Shown here: positions 33,138 through 41,407 of the stretch, in pieces
How the letters are laid out: each line of letters opens with the position of its first letter
Numbering within the stretch: the first letter of the stretch is position 1
DNA from: Achromobacter kerstersii
GTDB lineage: Bacteria > Pseudomonadota > Gammaproteobacteria > Burkholderiales > Burkholderiaceae_B
NCBI RefSeq assembly: GCF_902859595.1
Contig: NZ_CADIJQ010000003.1
Location: 372,001-436,000, forward strand
DNA length: 64,000 nucleotides
Reading direction: 5' to 3'
Translations under genes and position numbers: made by a program
The notes under the pieces: generated by a model
The model's database searches: none
What the model was told of the DNA's origin: nothing
What the model saw: only the letters and a program-made list of their open reading frames with translations

Positions 33138-34136
33138 ATGAATCAAATCCCCGCTGAAATGCAAGCCATCATCGCCCGCGAGCCGGGCGACGCCACGGTG
33201 TTGACGCTGGCCGGCAGGCCAGTCCCGGCGCCGGGTCCCGGTGAAGTGTTGTTGCGCGTGCATTCGGCCGGCATCAACCGGCCCGACATCATGCAGCGCC
33301 AGGGCGTGAGCAAGCCGGCGCCGGGCGTGACCGACGTGCTGGGGCTGGAAGCTTGCGGCGAGGTCGCGGCGTGCGGACCCGGCGTGCCGGATTCCTTGCT
33401 TGGGCAACGTCTCATGAGCCTGCTTGCGGGCGGCGGCTATGCGCCGTGGTGCGTGGCGCGCGTGGATCATTCCCTGGCAGTGCCCAAGGCGCTGGACGAC
33501 GCGCAGGCAAGCGCACTGCCGGAAGGCCTGTTCACCGTCTGGCACAACCTGTTCGAACTGGGCCGCCTGCGCATGGGCGAGACCGTCCTGATCCATGGCG
33601 GGGGAGGCGGCATCGGCACGCTGGCCATCCAGATGGCGCATGCCGCCGGCGCGCGGGTCATCGCCACGGACGGCGAACGCGATCGCTTGGATGCCCTGCG
33701 CGAACTCGGCGCCGACGAGGTGATCTGCTTTCATGACACGGATTTCGTGGAAGCCTGCGCGGCGTTCACGCAAGGCCGTGGTGTGGACGTCGTGCTGGAT
33801 ATCGTCGGCGGCGATTATGTGCGGCGCAATCTGCAGGCGCTGGCCTTCGGCGGGCGCCACGTGAGTCTTTCTTTTCTGCAGGGTTCGGCCGTCAACATCG
33901 AACTGCTGACCCTGATGCAAAAGCAGTTGAGCTTGCACTCATCGACCATGCGTCCGCAAACCGATGCCGAGAAGGCTCGGATGGCGGTCGCGCTCAGGCG
34001 CCATGTGCTGCCGTTGGTGGCCGCGGGCCGCGTCCGGCCCAGGATGGCGCAAAGCCTGCCCCTGGCCGACGCCGTGCGCGCGCATCAGTTGCTGGAAAGC
34101 GGCAAGGTGTTCGGCAAGCTGGTCCTCAAACCCTGA
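33138..34136 (+). CDS. NAD(P)H-quinone oxidoreductase, PIG3-type MDR
   Basis: The product is 332 aa, a zinc-free medium-chain dehydrogenase/reductase. The N-terminal GroES-like domain has GEVLLRVHSAGINRPDIMQRQG. The nucleotide-binding loop is IHGGGGGIGTLAIQMAHAAGA, and LDIVGGDYVRRNL follows. It reduces quinones or alpha,beta-unsaturated carbonyls with NADPH. It is the second gene of the plus-strand operon, with a GST gene 15 bp downstream. Together they could process a reactive intermediate. Confidence 0.9.
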   Translation: MNQIPAEMQAIIAREPGDATVLTLAGRPVPAPGPGEVLLRVHSAGINRPDIMQRQGVSKPAPGVTDVLGLEACGEVAACGPGVPDSLLGQRLMSLLAGGGYAPWCVARVDHSLAVPKALDDAQASALPEGLFTVWHNLFELGRLRMGETVLIHGGGGGIGTLAIQMAHAAGARVIATDGERDRLDALRELGADEVICFHDTDFVEACAAFTQGRGVDVVLDIVGGDYVRRNLQALAFGGRHVSLSFLQGSAVNIELLTLMQKQLSLHSSTMRPQTDAEKARMAVALRRHVLPLVAAGRVRPRMAQSLPLADAVRAHQLLESGKVFGKLVLKP

Positions 34137-34151
34137 CAAACGGAGAACGGA

Positions 34152-34766
34152 TTGAAACTTCTCTATGCCCCGACGTCCCCCTTCGTGCGCAAGGTTATGG
34201 TGTGCGCGCACTTGACCGGCCAGGCCAAACAGATTGAATGGCTGGCCAGCGCCGCGCATCCGGTCAACCGCGACACGCGCATCGCCGCCCACAATCCGCT
34301 GGCCAAGGTGCCCACCCTGATCCTGCCGGACGGCAGAGCGCTCTACGACAGCCGCGTGATCTGCGAATACCTGGCCGAGGCCGCCGGCGATACGCAGTTG
34401 TTTCCGGCGGGTCCGGCTCGCTGGGTCGCGTTGACGCGGCAGGCCCTGGGCGACGGCCTGCTGGATGCCGCCTTGCTGGCGCGCTACGAGCACACGGCCC
34501 GGCCGGCCGAGATCCAGTGGCCGCAATGGCGCGAGGCGCAGCTCGTCAAAGTCCAAGCCTGCCTGGCGGACATCGAGTCGCAGGCAGACGATCTGCCGCG
34601 AACGCATCCCAGCATCGGTGACCTGACCCTCGCTTGCGCCTTGGGGTATCTGGATTTCCGCTTTCCCGAATTGGACTGGCGCACGGCGCATCCGCGCGCC
34701 GCCGCGTGGTTCTCCGTATTCAACGACTTGCCTGCCATGCAGGCGACCCTTCCTCACGAAGCCTGA
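34152..34766 (+). CDS. Glutathione S-transferase family protein
   Basis: The product is 204 aa starting at TTG 34152, with GGAGAACGGA upstream as ribosome site. The thioredoxin-like N-terminal domain opens KLLYAPTSPFVRKVMV, where the Ser of SPF is the likely glutathione-activating residue. NPLAKVPTLILPDG and LYDSRVICEYL (Asp-Ser of the glutathione site) follow, then an all-helical C-terminal domain with HPSIGDLTLACALGYLDFR. The position between a quinone reductase and a dehydroquinase-like gene suggests conjugation or isomerisation of a catabolic intermediate (inference). Confidence 0.9.
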   Translation: MKLLYAPTSPFVRKVMVCAHLTGQAKQIEWLASAAHPVNRDTRIAAHNPLAKVPTLILPDGRALYDSRVICEYLAEAAGDTQLFPAGPARWVALTRQALGDGLLDAALLARYEHTARPAEIQWPQWREAQLVKVQACLADIESQADDLPRTHPSIGDLTLACALGYLDFRFPELDWRTAHPRAAAWFSVFNDLPAMQATLPHEA

Positions 34767-34776
34767 GACTGCCTCC

Positions 34777-35247
34777 ATGACGACGCCAAGCGCCACCCCT
34801 GCATCTTCCACGGTCTGGTTTCTTAACGGGCCGAACGCCAATCTCTACGGACTGGACGCCAACAAGACTTATGGCTCCGACAGTTTTCCCGTGTTGCAGC
34901 AGCGCTGCGAAAGCAAGGCGGCCTCGCTGGGCATCCAGTTGAACTTCGTCCAGTCCAACCATGAAGGGCAGTTGGTCGACTGGATTCAGGAAGCGCGTGG
35001 CGCCGCGCAGGGCGTCATCATCAACGCGGCCGGCCTGACCTATTCGTCGGTGCCCATCCTTGATGCCTTGTTATCCTTTCCGGGCAGAATCATCGAAGTC
35101 CACATGAGCAACATCTGGCGGCGGGAAGCGTTCCGCCATCATTCCTATATTTCCAAGGCCGCGGATGGCGTCATCGCGGGGCTGGGCGGCGATGGCTATG
35201 AGCTTGCCATCGAGGCCATGTCCCGCCTGATCCACCGCGGCGCCTGA
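34777..35247 (+). CDS. Type II 3-dehydroquinate dehydratase-like protein, active site altered
   Basis: The product is 156 aa of the AroQ fold: NGPNANLYGLD at 17-27, SNHEGQLVDWIQ at 60-71, NAAGLTYSSV at 83-92, EVHMSNIWRREAF at 107-119, FRHHSYIS at 119-126. Tyr32, Asn83, Glu107, His109 and Arg120 line up with catalytic or substrate residues of the true enzyme. The essential loop arginine (the R of the usual GRREP loop) is replaced within LDANKTYG, and the His of the THTS motif is Tyr89. A standard dehydroquinase activity is therefore doubtful. It sits in a catabolic operon and not with aro genes. It may dehydrate a different cyclic hydroxy acid (inference). Confidence 0.82.
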   Translation: MTTPSATPASSTVWFLNGPNANLYGLDANKTYGSDSFPVLQQRCESKAASLGIQLNFVQSNHEGQLVDWIQEARGAAQGVIINAAGLTYSSVPILDALLSFPGRIIEVHMSNIWRREAFRHHSYISKAADGVIAGLGGDGYELAIEAMSRLIHRGA

Positions 35248-35259
35248 GGCAGACCGGCC

Positions 35260-36219
35260 ATGCACGCATCCTCCCGCCCCGCCGTATCGGGTGCAATGAT
35301 CTTCTATAGCGATTTCGACGACTACACGGCCTGGCGCGACGCCATGCAGGCGTGCCTGCCGGACTTGCGTGTGGTGCACGCCAACGACGCGCACGATCCG
35401 GCCGACATCCATTACGCGCTGATCTGGAAGGCGCCGTCGGGCTTCTTCAACCGCATGAAAAACCTGCGCCTTATCGTGAATCTGGGCGCAGGGGTGGATT
35501 CGATTGTCGGCCGCGAAGACCTGCCCGCCGAGGTACCCATCACCCGTATTACCGATCCCAATATGGCGCGCATGATGGCGGGCTATGTGCTGTTTGCCGC
35601 CCTGCGTTATGCGCGTGACATTCCTTATTTCGAAGCGGCGCAGCGGCGGGGCGAATGGGCCTATCGCCATCCGCGCTCGCCGGAGGCGGTGCGGGTGGCG
35701 GTGCTGGGCCTGGGCGAACTGGGCGCCTATGCGGCGCGCGAACTGTCCCGCCAGGGGCTGAACGTGCTTGGCTGGTCGCGCAGCCCGCGCAACATCGAAG
35801 GCATCGAATGCCACGCCGGCATGGCGTCGCTGGATACCGTGCTGTCGTGCGCCGACATCCTGGTGGTGATGCTTCCGCTCACGCCGCAAACGCGCGGCCT
35901 GTTGAACCGTGAACGCCTGCAACGCCTGCCGCGTGGCGCGGCCCTGATCAATGTGGCCCGGGGCGCGCTGGTGGACCAGGCCGCCCTGACCGACCTGCTG
36001 CGTAGCGGTCATCTGGGCGGCGCGACGCTGGACGTCTTCGAGCGTGAACCTCTGCCGCCTGGCGACCCGCTCTGGGCCATGGAAAACGTGCTGATCACGC
36101 CTCACCTGGCATCGGTCGCCATTCCGGCATCCGCTGCCGGACAGATCGCCGACAACGTGCTGCGTGTCAGCCAAGGCTTGCCGCCCGTCAATCGCGTCGA
36201 TGCCGCGCGCGGCTATTAA
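35260..36219 (+). CDS. D-2-hydroxyacid dehydrogenase (GhrA-like)
   Basis: The product is 319 aa. The Rossmann fold is seen in VAVLGLGELGAYAARELSRQG around residue 150. The catalytic Arg is in NVARGALVDQAAL, the Glu in LDVFEREPLPPGDPLW, and the His in ITPHLASVAIP. This pattern belongs to the glyoxylate/hydroxypyruvate reductase A group. It reduces a 2-keto acid to a 2-hydroxy acid, or the reverse, with NAD(P)H. It is the last gene of the plus operon (13-bp gap from the dehydroquinase-like gene). A hairpin at 36229-36248 follows. Confidence 0.92.
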   Translation: MHASSRPAVSGAMIFYSDFDDYTAWRDAMQACLPDLRVVHANDAHDPADIHYALIWKAPSGFFNRMKNLRLIVNLGAGVDSIVGREDLPAEVPITRITDPNMARMMAGYVLFAALRYARDIPYFEAAQRRGEWAYRHPRSPEAVRVAVLGLGELGAYAARELSRQGLNVLGWSRSPRNIEGIECHAGMASLDTVLSCADILVVMLPLTPQTRGLLNRERLQRLPRGAALINVARGALVDQAALTDLLRSGHLGGATLDVFEREPLPPGDPLWAMENVLITPHLASVAIPASAAGQIADNVLRVSQGLPPVNRVDAARGY

Positions 36220-36228
36220 GCGGCGCCG

Positions 36229-36248
36229 CCCTGGCCCACGGGCCAGGG
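36229..36248. terminator. Hairpin between convergent operons
   Basis: CCCTGGCC (36229-36236) pairs perfectly with GGCCAGGG (36241-36248) around CACG. It lies between the converging stops at 36219 and 36263. It lacks a T run, so it may act as a bidirectional but weak terminator. Confidence 0.5.
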
Positions 36249-36262
36249 CATGTTGACCGGCT

Positions 36263-37084
36263 CTAGTGGTTGTCCTCGATATTGAGAATCCGGCCCAGCC
36301 CGAGGAAGCGGTTCGCGAAGATCAGCAGGCTGGCCGTCACCACGATATACACCACCGACAGCGCGGCGAGCGTCGGGTCGGCGAACTCGCGCACATAGTT
36401 GTACATCGTCACGGGAAGGGTCTGCGTGCTCTGCGTGGTCACGAACAGCGACGCGGTGAATTCGCTGAACGACATGATGGCCGCGAACAGCCAGCCGCCG
36501 AACAAGCCGGGCGCGAGCAAGGGCACGGTGATGGTGCACAGGACCCGAACCGGCGACGCTCCCAGGCTGGCGGCGCTTTGCTCCAGGCGCTCGTCCAGGT
36601 TCTCCATCGAGACATAGACGCTGCGCAACACGAACGGCAAAACAAGAATGACGTGGCACAGGATCACGATGCCGTAGCCACGATCAATGTTCAGCTGCGC
36701 CACCAGAATCAACAAGCCCAGTCCTACCGTGAAGTGCGGGATCACCAGCGGCGAGAGCAGAATCGCCTGCAGGATGTTCTTGCCGGGAAACGCCATGCGC
36801 TTGACGGCAATGGCCAGGCCGGTGCCGATGACCAGCGCCAGCAACGACGACCAGAACGTGACGACCACGCTGGCGCGAAAGCCGTCGCGGAAATCGGAGT
36901 AGGTGAAAACACGCTCGAACCACCGCCAGGACCAGGCCTGTGGCGGAAACGTGAGCAAGGCTTTTTCATTGAAGGAAGCCAGCACCACCACCACGACGGG
37001 CAGCAGCACGAAGGCCAGGATAAGCGTGATCAGCACGGGCGCGCCGATGCGCAGCCATAGGGGCAGGGATTTACGAAGACCCAT
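36263..37084 (-). CDS. ABC transporter permease, PotC-like
   Basis: The product is 273 aa with six predicted membrane segments. The N-terminal segment LITLILAFVLLPVVVVVLASFNEK is characteristic of PotC/YdcV permeases. The ATPase-contacting EAA loop appears as EQSAASLGASPVRVLCTITVPLLAPGLF in its usual place near residue 180. ATG 37084 lies one base after the stop of the upstream permease gene, so translation is coupled. It forms the channel with the preceding permease for import of a polyamine-like or organic-acid substrate. Confidence 0.92.
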   Translation of the reverse strand: MGLRKSLPLWLRIGAPVLITLILAFVLLPVVVVVLASFNEKALLTFPPQAWSWRWFERVFTYSDFRDGFRASVVVTFWSSLLALVIGTGLAIAVKRMAFPGKNILQAILLSPLVIPHFTVGLGLLILVAQLNIDRGYGIVILCHVILVLPFVLRSVYVSMENLDERLEQSAASLGASPVRVLCTITVPLLAPGLFGGWLFAAIMSFSEFTASLFVTTQSTQTLPVTMYNYVREFADPTLAALSVVYIVVTASLLIFANRFLGLGRILNIEDNH

Positions 37085-37085
37085 G

Positions 37086-37940
37086 TCAATGTCCTCCAAT
37101 GACTTTGAGACGGCGCGTGACGCGGCCAAGCAGCATCAGCGCGATCGCCGTCAGGCCCAGGCCCATGACGCTCAGGCTGGCCGCCAGGGGAAAGTTCATG
37201 GACGAGAATCCCAGCTGGTAGACCAATGTGGAAACCGTTGGAACGCGGCCTCCACCAATCATTTGCGGCGTGGCGAAGGCGCTGAACGTCCAGGCGAATG
37301 AAGTCGTGATGCTGGCCAGGATGCCCGGCATCGATAGCGGAAGCGTGATGGTCAGGAACGTGCGGACCGGCCCCGCGCCCAGACTTTCGGCGGCTTTCTC
37401 ATAGTCGCGGTCGATGTGGGAAATGGCGGTGGCCAGCATCAGCACGACCACCGGAACGGTAACGTGCACCAGCGCCACCAATACGCCAAGATGACTGAAC
37501 ATCAACGCAAGCGGCGTATCGATCACGCCTAGCTTGAGCAGCATCGAATTGATGAAACCCGTACTGCCCAGCACGATGATCCACGAATAGGTGCGCACGA
37601 TCTCACCCAGAAAGAGCGGTGTGATGGAGACGATCAGGATGAAAGACTTGATGTAGCGGTTTCGCACCCTGACCAGGGCATACGCCAATGGGTACGCGAC
37701 GAGCAAGGAGAAGACCGTGGTTTCCACGCTCAGGCGCAAGGTGTTCACAAAGGCATCGACGTAAATCTGCTTGCCCATGCCCGAGAAGTTCGAGAGCGTC
37801 AGGCCGCCGACATCCAGCGACCCTGGAATGAAAGTGCGCAAGCTGTACTGCAGCACGGCCGCCATGGCGACGCAGATGCATAGCGCGATGAAGCTGGCCG
37901 GGGATATCAGCCATCCTCTCAGGGTGGAACGCGCATCCAT
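37086..37940 (-). CDS. ABC transporter permease, PotB-like
   Basis: The product is 284 aa with six membrane segments. ATG 37940 (MDARSTLRGWL) is chosen over an upstream start with no signal. The EAA loop reads EKAAESLGAGPVRTFLTITLPLSMPG around residue 185. It pairs with the next gene as the heterodimeric membrane channel. No ATPase gene accompanies this operon; the PotA-like protein encoded at 31934 is the obvious partner. Confidence 0.92.
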   Translation of the reverse strand: MDARSTLRGWLISPASFIALCICVAMAAVLQYSLRTFIPGSLDVGGLTLSNFSGMGKQIYVDAFVNTLRLSVETTVFSLLVAYPLAYALVRVRNRYIKSFILIVSITPLFLGEIVRTYSWIIVLGSTGFINSMLLKLGVIDTPLALMFSHLGVLVALVHVTVPVVVLMLATAISHIDRDYEKAAESLGAGPVRTFLTITLPLSMPGILASITTSFAWTFSAFATPQMIGGGRVPTVSTLVYQLGFSSMNFPLAASLSVMGLGLTAIALMLLGRVTRRLKVIGGH

Positions 37941-38018
37941 GTTGGACCCATCCTTCGTATAGGGTGAAAGCGTGGCGGCGCCGCGGCCGGCAAGGCCGCG
38001 AGGCTGCGATATCGGCAA

Positions 38019-39044
38019 TCAGTTCATGATGTTCTCGGTAAACCACTTGCGCCATTCAGCGGTCTTTTCGGCGCGCAGCTTGTCATCGATGACGATGGCC
38101 TGGGTATCCCATTGCTGCTTGGTCGTGAAAACGCCCGGCAGCGCGGCGTCTTCGGGCGAGACCTTGGCGTCGTCGATGACGGGGCTGGCTTTCTTGGCGG
38201 CCACGATCTTGGCCTGCACGTCTGGCGACAGCGCGATGTTCATGAACTTGTGCGCCAGGTCGGACTTGGCGGTGCCTTTCATGATGCCCATGGTGTCCAC
38301 CCCCAGCACCGCGCCTTCCTTGGGCATCGCCACCTTGATCGGCACGCCTTGGCCGATCATGTAATAGGCGTTCATGGACAGCACGATCTGCACGGGCGTC
38401 TCACCGGCCGCGATCAGTTGCTGGCTGTTGGCATCGTTGGTGTAGAAGGCCTTGAAGTTGGGTTTCAGGGCCTTGAGTTTGTCCTGGCCCTTTTCCCAGG
38501 TGCTCGCGTCGCCGCCCGAGAGCAAGGCCGAAACGTCGATGATATGGCTGGGGTCGAAATCGGGCGCGGACAGCTTGCCTTTCAGCGCCGGGTTCCAAAG
38601 ATCGTTCCAGCTGTTGAAGGTGATGCCGGCGGGAACCAGATCGGGGCGATAGCCGATGGTGTACACATACGCCCAGCTGCCGATATGGTACGGGCTGATC
38701 TTGGCGCGATCGACCAGGTGCGAGTAATTGGGAATTTTGCTCAGGTCCAGCTTCTCGTACAGGCCGCCATTGACGTAGAGCCAGCCGATGTGCGATGTCG
38801 TGAACGTGATGTCGCTTTCCGGCTTGGTGGCGAGCTTGGCCTTGTTCAGGCGGTCGATGGTGCCGCCCGTGATGTACTTCACCGGCACCCCTGTCTGCCG
38901 CGTGAACTCCTTGCCGATGGTCTCATCGATAAGGTCCCGGAAGCTGCCGCCCCAGGTGCTCACCACCAGGGCATCCTGCGCGTGCGCCGTGCCGGTGAGG
39001 GCCGCGCCGGCAAGCATGCCCGCGCCAATGAGTTTCTTGATCAT
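38019..39044 (-). CDS. ABC transporter substrate-binding protein, PotD/Fe3+-type
   Basis: The product is 341 aa. The signal peptide MIKKLIGAGMLAGAALTGTAHAQ is clear. The mature start DALVVSTWGGSFRD is typical of SBP_bac_8 proteins of the spermidine/putrescine and organic-acid group. It captures the ligand in the periplasm and delivers it to the two permeases that follow on the same strand. Acidic cage residues for polyamines cannot be confirmed by eye, so a carboxylate or amino-acid derivative is also possible. Confidence 0.9.
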   Translation of the reverse strand: MIKKLIGAGMLAGAALTGTAHAQDALVVSTWGGSFRDLIDETIGKEFTRQTGVPVKYITGGTIDRLNKAKLATKPESDITFTTSHIGWLYVNGGLYEKLDLSKIPNYSHLVDRAKISPYHIGSWAYVYTIGYRPDLVPAGITFNSWNDLWNPALKGKLSAPDFDPSHIIDVSALLSGGDASTWEKGQDKLKALKPNFKAFYTNDANSQQLIAAGETPVQIVLSMNAYYMIGQGVPIKVAMPKEGAVLGVDTMGIMKGTAKSDLAHKFMNIALSPDVQAKIVAAKKASPVIDDAKVSPEDAALPGVFTTKQQWDTQAIVIDDKLRAEKTAEWRKWFTENIMN

Positions 39045-39069
39045 GACATCCCCTTGTCTATGTTGTGAA

Positions 39070-39855
39070 CTACAAAACCTGCTCTAGGAAATTCTTCAGG
39101 CGTTCGTTTCTGGGCGAGGCAAAGAACTGTTCGGTGGGCGCGGTTTCGATGATCTCGCCGCGCTCCATGAACACACAGCGGTCGGCCACCCGGCGGGCGA
39201 AGCCGATCTCGTGGGTGACGCAGATCATGGTGATGCCGGTCTGGGCCAGGTCTTCCATGATGCGCAGCACGGAACCCACCGATTCCGGATCGAGCGCCGA
39301 TGTGGGCTCGTCAAAGAGCATGATGCGCGGGCGCAGGCAGAGCGCGCGCGCGATGGCCACGCGCTGCTGCTGCCCGCCGGAAAGCTGGATCGGATACTTG
39401 CCGGCCTGTTCGGTCACATTGACCTTGGCGAGGTACTCCCGTGCCGTCTGTTCGGCTTCGCTGGCCGGCGTCTTCAAGGCGATCTTGAGCGCGAAGGTGC
39501 AGTTTTCCAGCACCGTCATGTGCGGAAAGAGATTGAAGCTCTGGAACACCATGCCCAGCTGGCGCCGAACCTGCTCCACGCTTTCCGGGCTGCGGGTCAG
39601 GGCGGTGCCATTGACGTGGATATCGCCCGAATCATGCTGTTCCAGATGGTTGATGCAGCGGATCAGCGACGACTTCCCGGACCCCGAAGGCCCGCACAGG
39701 ATGACGATTTCGCCGCTGGCTACCTCAAGGTGAATATCGCGCAAGGCGTGGAACGACCCGTAGAACTTGTTCAACCCCGAGATGGATACCGCGGGCGCGC
39801 AGTCAGCGCGAACGGAGGACAACGGCGGCGTGATGCTGGACAGGATGGCAGTCAT
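39070..39855 (-). CDS. Polar amino-acid ABC transporter ATP-binding protein (GlnQ/HisP type)
   Basis: The product is 261 aa. Walker A is GPSGSGKSSLIR, Q loop VFQSFNLFPHMTVLEN, signature LSGGQQQRVAIARAL, Walker B IMLFDEPTSALDPE and the H loop CVTHEIGFARRVADR. These exact features mark the polar-amino-acid uptake ATPases. It is encoded downstream of its two permeases and binding protein in one minus-strand operon (41408-42199, 40572-41285, 39893-40582, 39070-39855). Confidence 0.94.
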   Translation of the reverse strand: MTAILSSITPPLSSVRADCAPAVSISGLNKFYGSFHALRDIHLEVASGEIVILCGPSGSGKSSLIRCINHLEQHDSGDIHVNGTALTRSPESVEQVRRQLGMVFQSFNLFPHMTVLENCTFALKIALKTPASEAEQTAREYLAKVNVTEQAGKYPIQLSGGQQQRVAIARALCLRPRIMLFDEPTSALDPESVGSVLRIMEDLAQTGITMICVTHEIGFARRVADRCVFMERGEIIETAPTEQFFASPRNERLKNFLEQVL

Positions 39856-39892
39856 GATGGTTCGCGCTCTGATAGACGGTCGGCCGGACGGT

Positions 39893-40582
39893 TCAGACTC
39901 TGACGAGATAGCGGTTCAACCTGCGATCCGCGATCGAGAATCCAAGACGTATGCAGTTGGTGATGCACCAGTAGATGGCCGCCGCCGTGATCAGCGGCGT
40001 GAACGGGTCATAGGTGTAGTCGAACACCGTGTTGGCGGCCGCGGTCAGGTCAACCAGCGTGATGGCGCTGACGGCCGCCGTGCTCTTCACCATGATGAGC
40101 AACTCATTCTGATAGGCGCGCAGCACATAGCGCGCGACCAGCGGGAGCCGCAAGCGGAACAGGATTTGGGCGGGCTTCAGGCCCAGGGTCTGCGCGGCTT
40201 CGATCGTGCCCTTGGGAATTGCCGCCAGCCCGCCGCGGATGATCTCCGCCATGAAGCCCGAGTGCGTCATCGACAGGCCCAGCCAGGCGCAGACATAAGC
40301 GCTGGAAAAAATGTTCCACAGAAAGGTGTCGCGCACGAAAGAGAACTGCGGCAGTCCGCTATAGATCAGATACAGCAACACCAGGCTGGGCACCCCGCGG
40401 AAAAACCCGATGTAGCTGCTGGCAAAGAGGGCGCGCGGGCCTGGCCGGAAGCTTGCCAGGGCAACCGGCAGCGCCAACAGGAGGCCGATGACCAGCACCG
40501 GCAGCAGCACCGCGAACGTTGTGCCGGCGCCGGCCAGCAGTTTGGGCAGGCTCTCCCAGGCCACCTGGAAATCAAAGTGCAT
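39893..40582 (-). CDS. Polar amino-acid ABC permease (HisM type)
   Basis: The product is 229 aa with about five membrane segments. The motifs YIGFFRGVPSLVLLYLIY and AEIIRGGLAAIPKGTIEAAQTLGL are those of HisM/OccM/GlnP permeases. The EAA region precedes FRLRLPLVARYVLRAYQNEL. It overlaps the upstream permease gene by 11 bp, so the two are translationally coupled and form the heterodimeric channel. Confidence 0.93.
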   Translation of the reverse strand: MHFDFQVAWESLPKLLAGAGTTFAVLLPVLVIGLLLALPVALASFRPGPRALFASSYIGFFRGVPSLVLLYLIYSGLPQFSFVRDTFLWNIFSSAYVCAWLGLSMTHSGFMAEIIRGGLAAIPKGTIEAAQTLGLKPAQILFRLRLPLVARYVLRAYQNELLIMVKSTAAVSAITLVDLTAAANTVFDYTYDPFTPLITAAAIYWCITNCIRLGFSIADRRLNRYLVRV

Positions 40583-41285
40583 GAGAGGCTCCCTGGGTCA
40601 CGACGGGATGAAAGCCGCGCGCGGCCCACGTTTCAACGCGGCGGGCCACGAAGTAGGTCAGCCAGGTCATCATGAGAAAGAAGCACGCCGCCAGCATGTA
40701 ATAGACGAAGGGCTCCTTGGTGACGCCAGAGGCGAGCTTGGCGTAGGCCATGATTTCCTTCAGGCCGATCAACGAAATTAGCGCCGTGTCCTTGAGCACG
40801 ACGATCCACATATTGGTCATGCCGGGCAAGGCCAGGCGCAGCATCTGCGGCAGGATGACCTTTAACCAGATGGCGCTGCGCGGCACCAGCAGCACGCGCG
40901 CGGCTTCGAACTGCCCGTGGGGCACGTTCTGGATTGCGCTGCGTATCAAGTCGGCCAGGTAGGCGCCGTACACCATGCCCAGCGCCGCCACCGCCGCCAT
41001 GAAAGGCGTGATCTCGATACGCTGGCCAATGCCGAACGGCGAGAGCAAGCCGGCGACGATCTGCGAGCCGCCGTAATAGAACAGGAAGCCCACCAGCAGC
41101 GAAGGCACGCCCGTGAAGATGGACGCATACGGAAGCCAGATGATTCTGGCCAGCAGCGTTGGCCGTAGTGTGATCAGGGCAAAGAACGTCCCGATCGCAA
41201 GCGCCAGCAGATAGGCGCAGACGGCGACCTGGATCGTCATCATCGCGCCGGTCGCGAGTTGCTGCACGAAACCCATCGAAGGCAT
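40572..41285 (-). CDS. Polar amino-acid ABC permease (HisQ type)
   Basis: The product is 237 aa with about five membrane segments. Recognisable parts are SIFTGVPSLLVGFLFYYGG, DLIRSAIQNVPHGQFEAARVL and LPQMLRLALPGMTNMW, as in HisQ/OccQ. It follows the binding protein gene with a 122-bp gap and overlaps the next permease by 11 bp. Confidence 0.93.
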   Translation of the reverse strand: MPSMGFVQQLATGAMMTIQVAVCAYLLALAIGTFFALITLRPTLLARIIWLPYASIFTGVPSLLVGFLFYYGGSQIVAGLLSPFGIGQRIEITPFMAAVAALGMVYGAYLADLIRSAIQNVPHGQFEAARVLLVPRSAIWLKVILPQMLRLALPGMTNMWIVVLKDTALISLIGLKEIMAYAKLASGVTKEPFVYYMLAACFFLMMTWLTYFVARRVETWAARGFHPVVTQGASHAL

Positions 41286-41407
41286 GAGGTATTCCTAAAG
41301 CCTGTTCACATTGAAAGGCGCCTTGCACAGACCTTGGCAAGCGTATGAAACATGCCGCCTGGTCCGCCGGCCCCGTGCCGGGCGGCTCAGGCAGGGCGCG
41401 CCTGCGG

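Noticed and set aside
34777-35247. Plain aroQ of the shikimate pathway
   Set aside because: Loop arginine and THTS histidine are missing and the context is catabolic, not aromatic biosynthesis.
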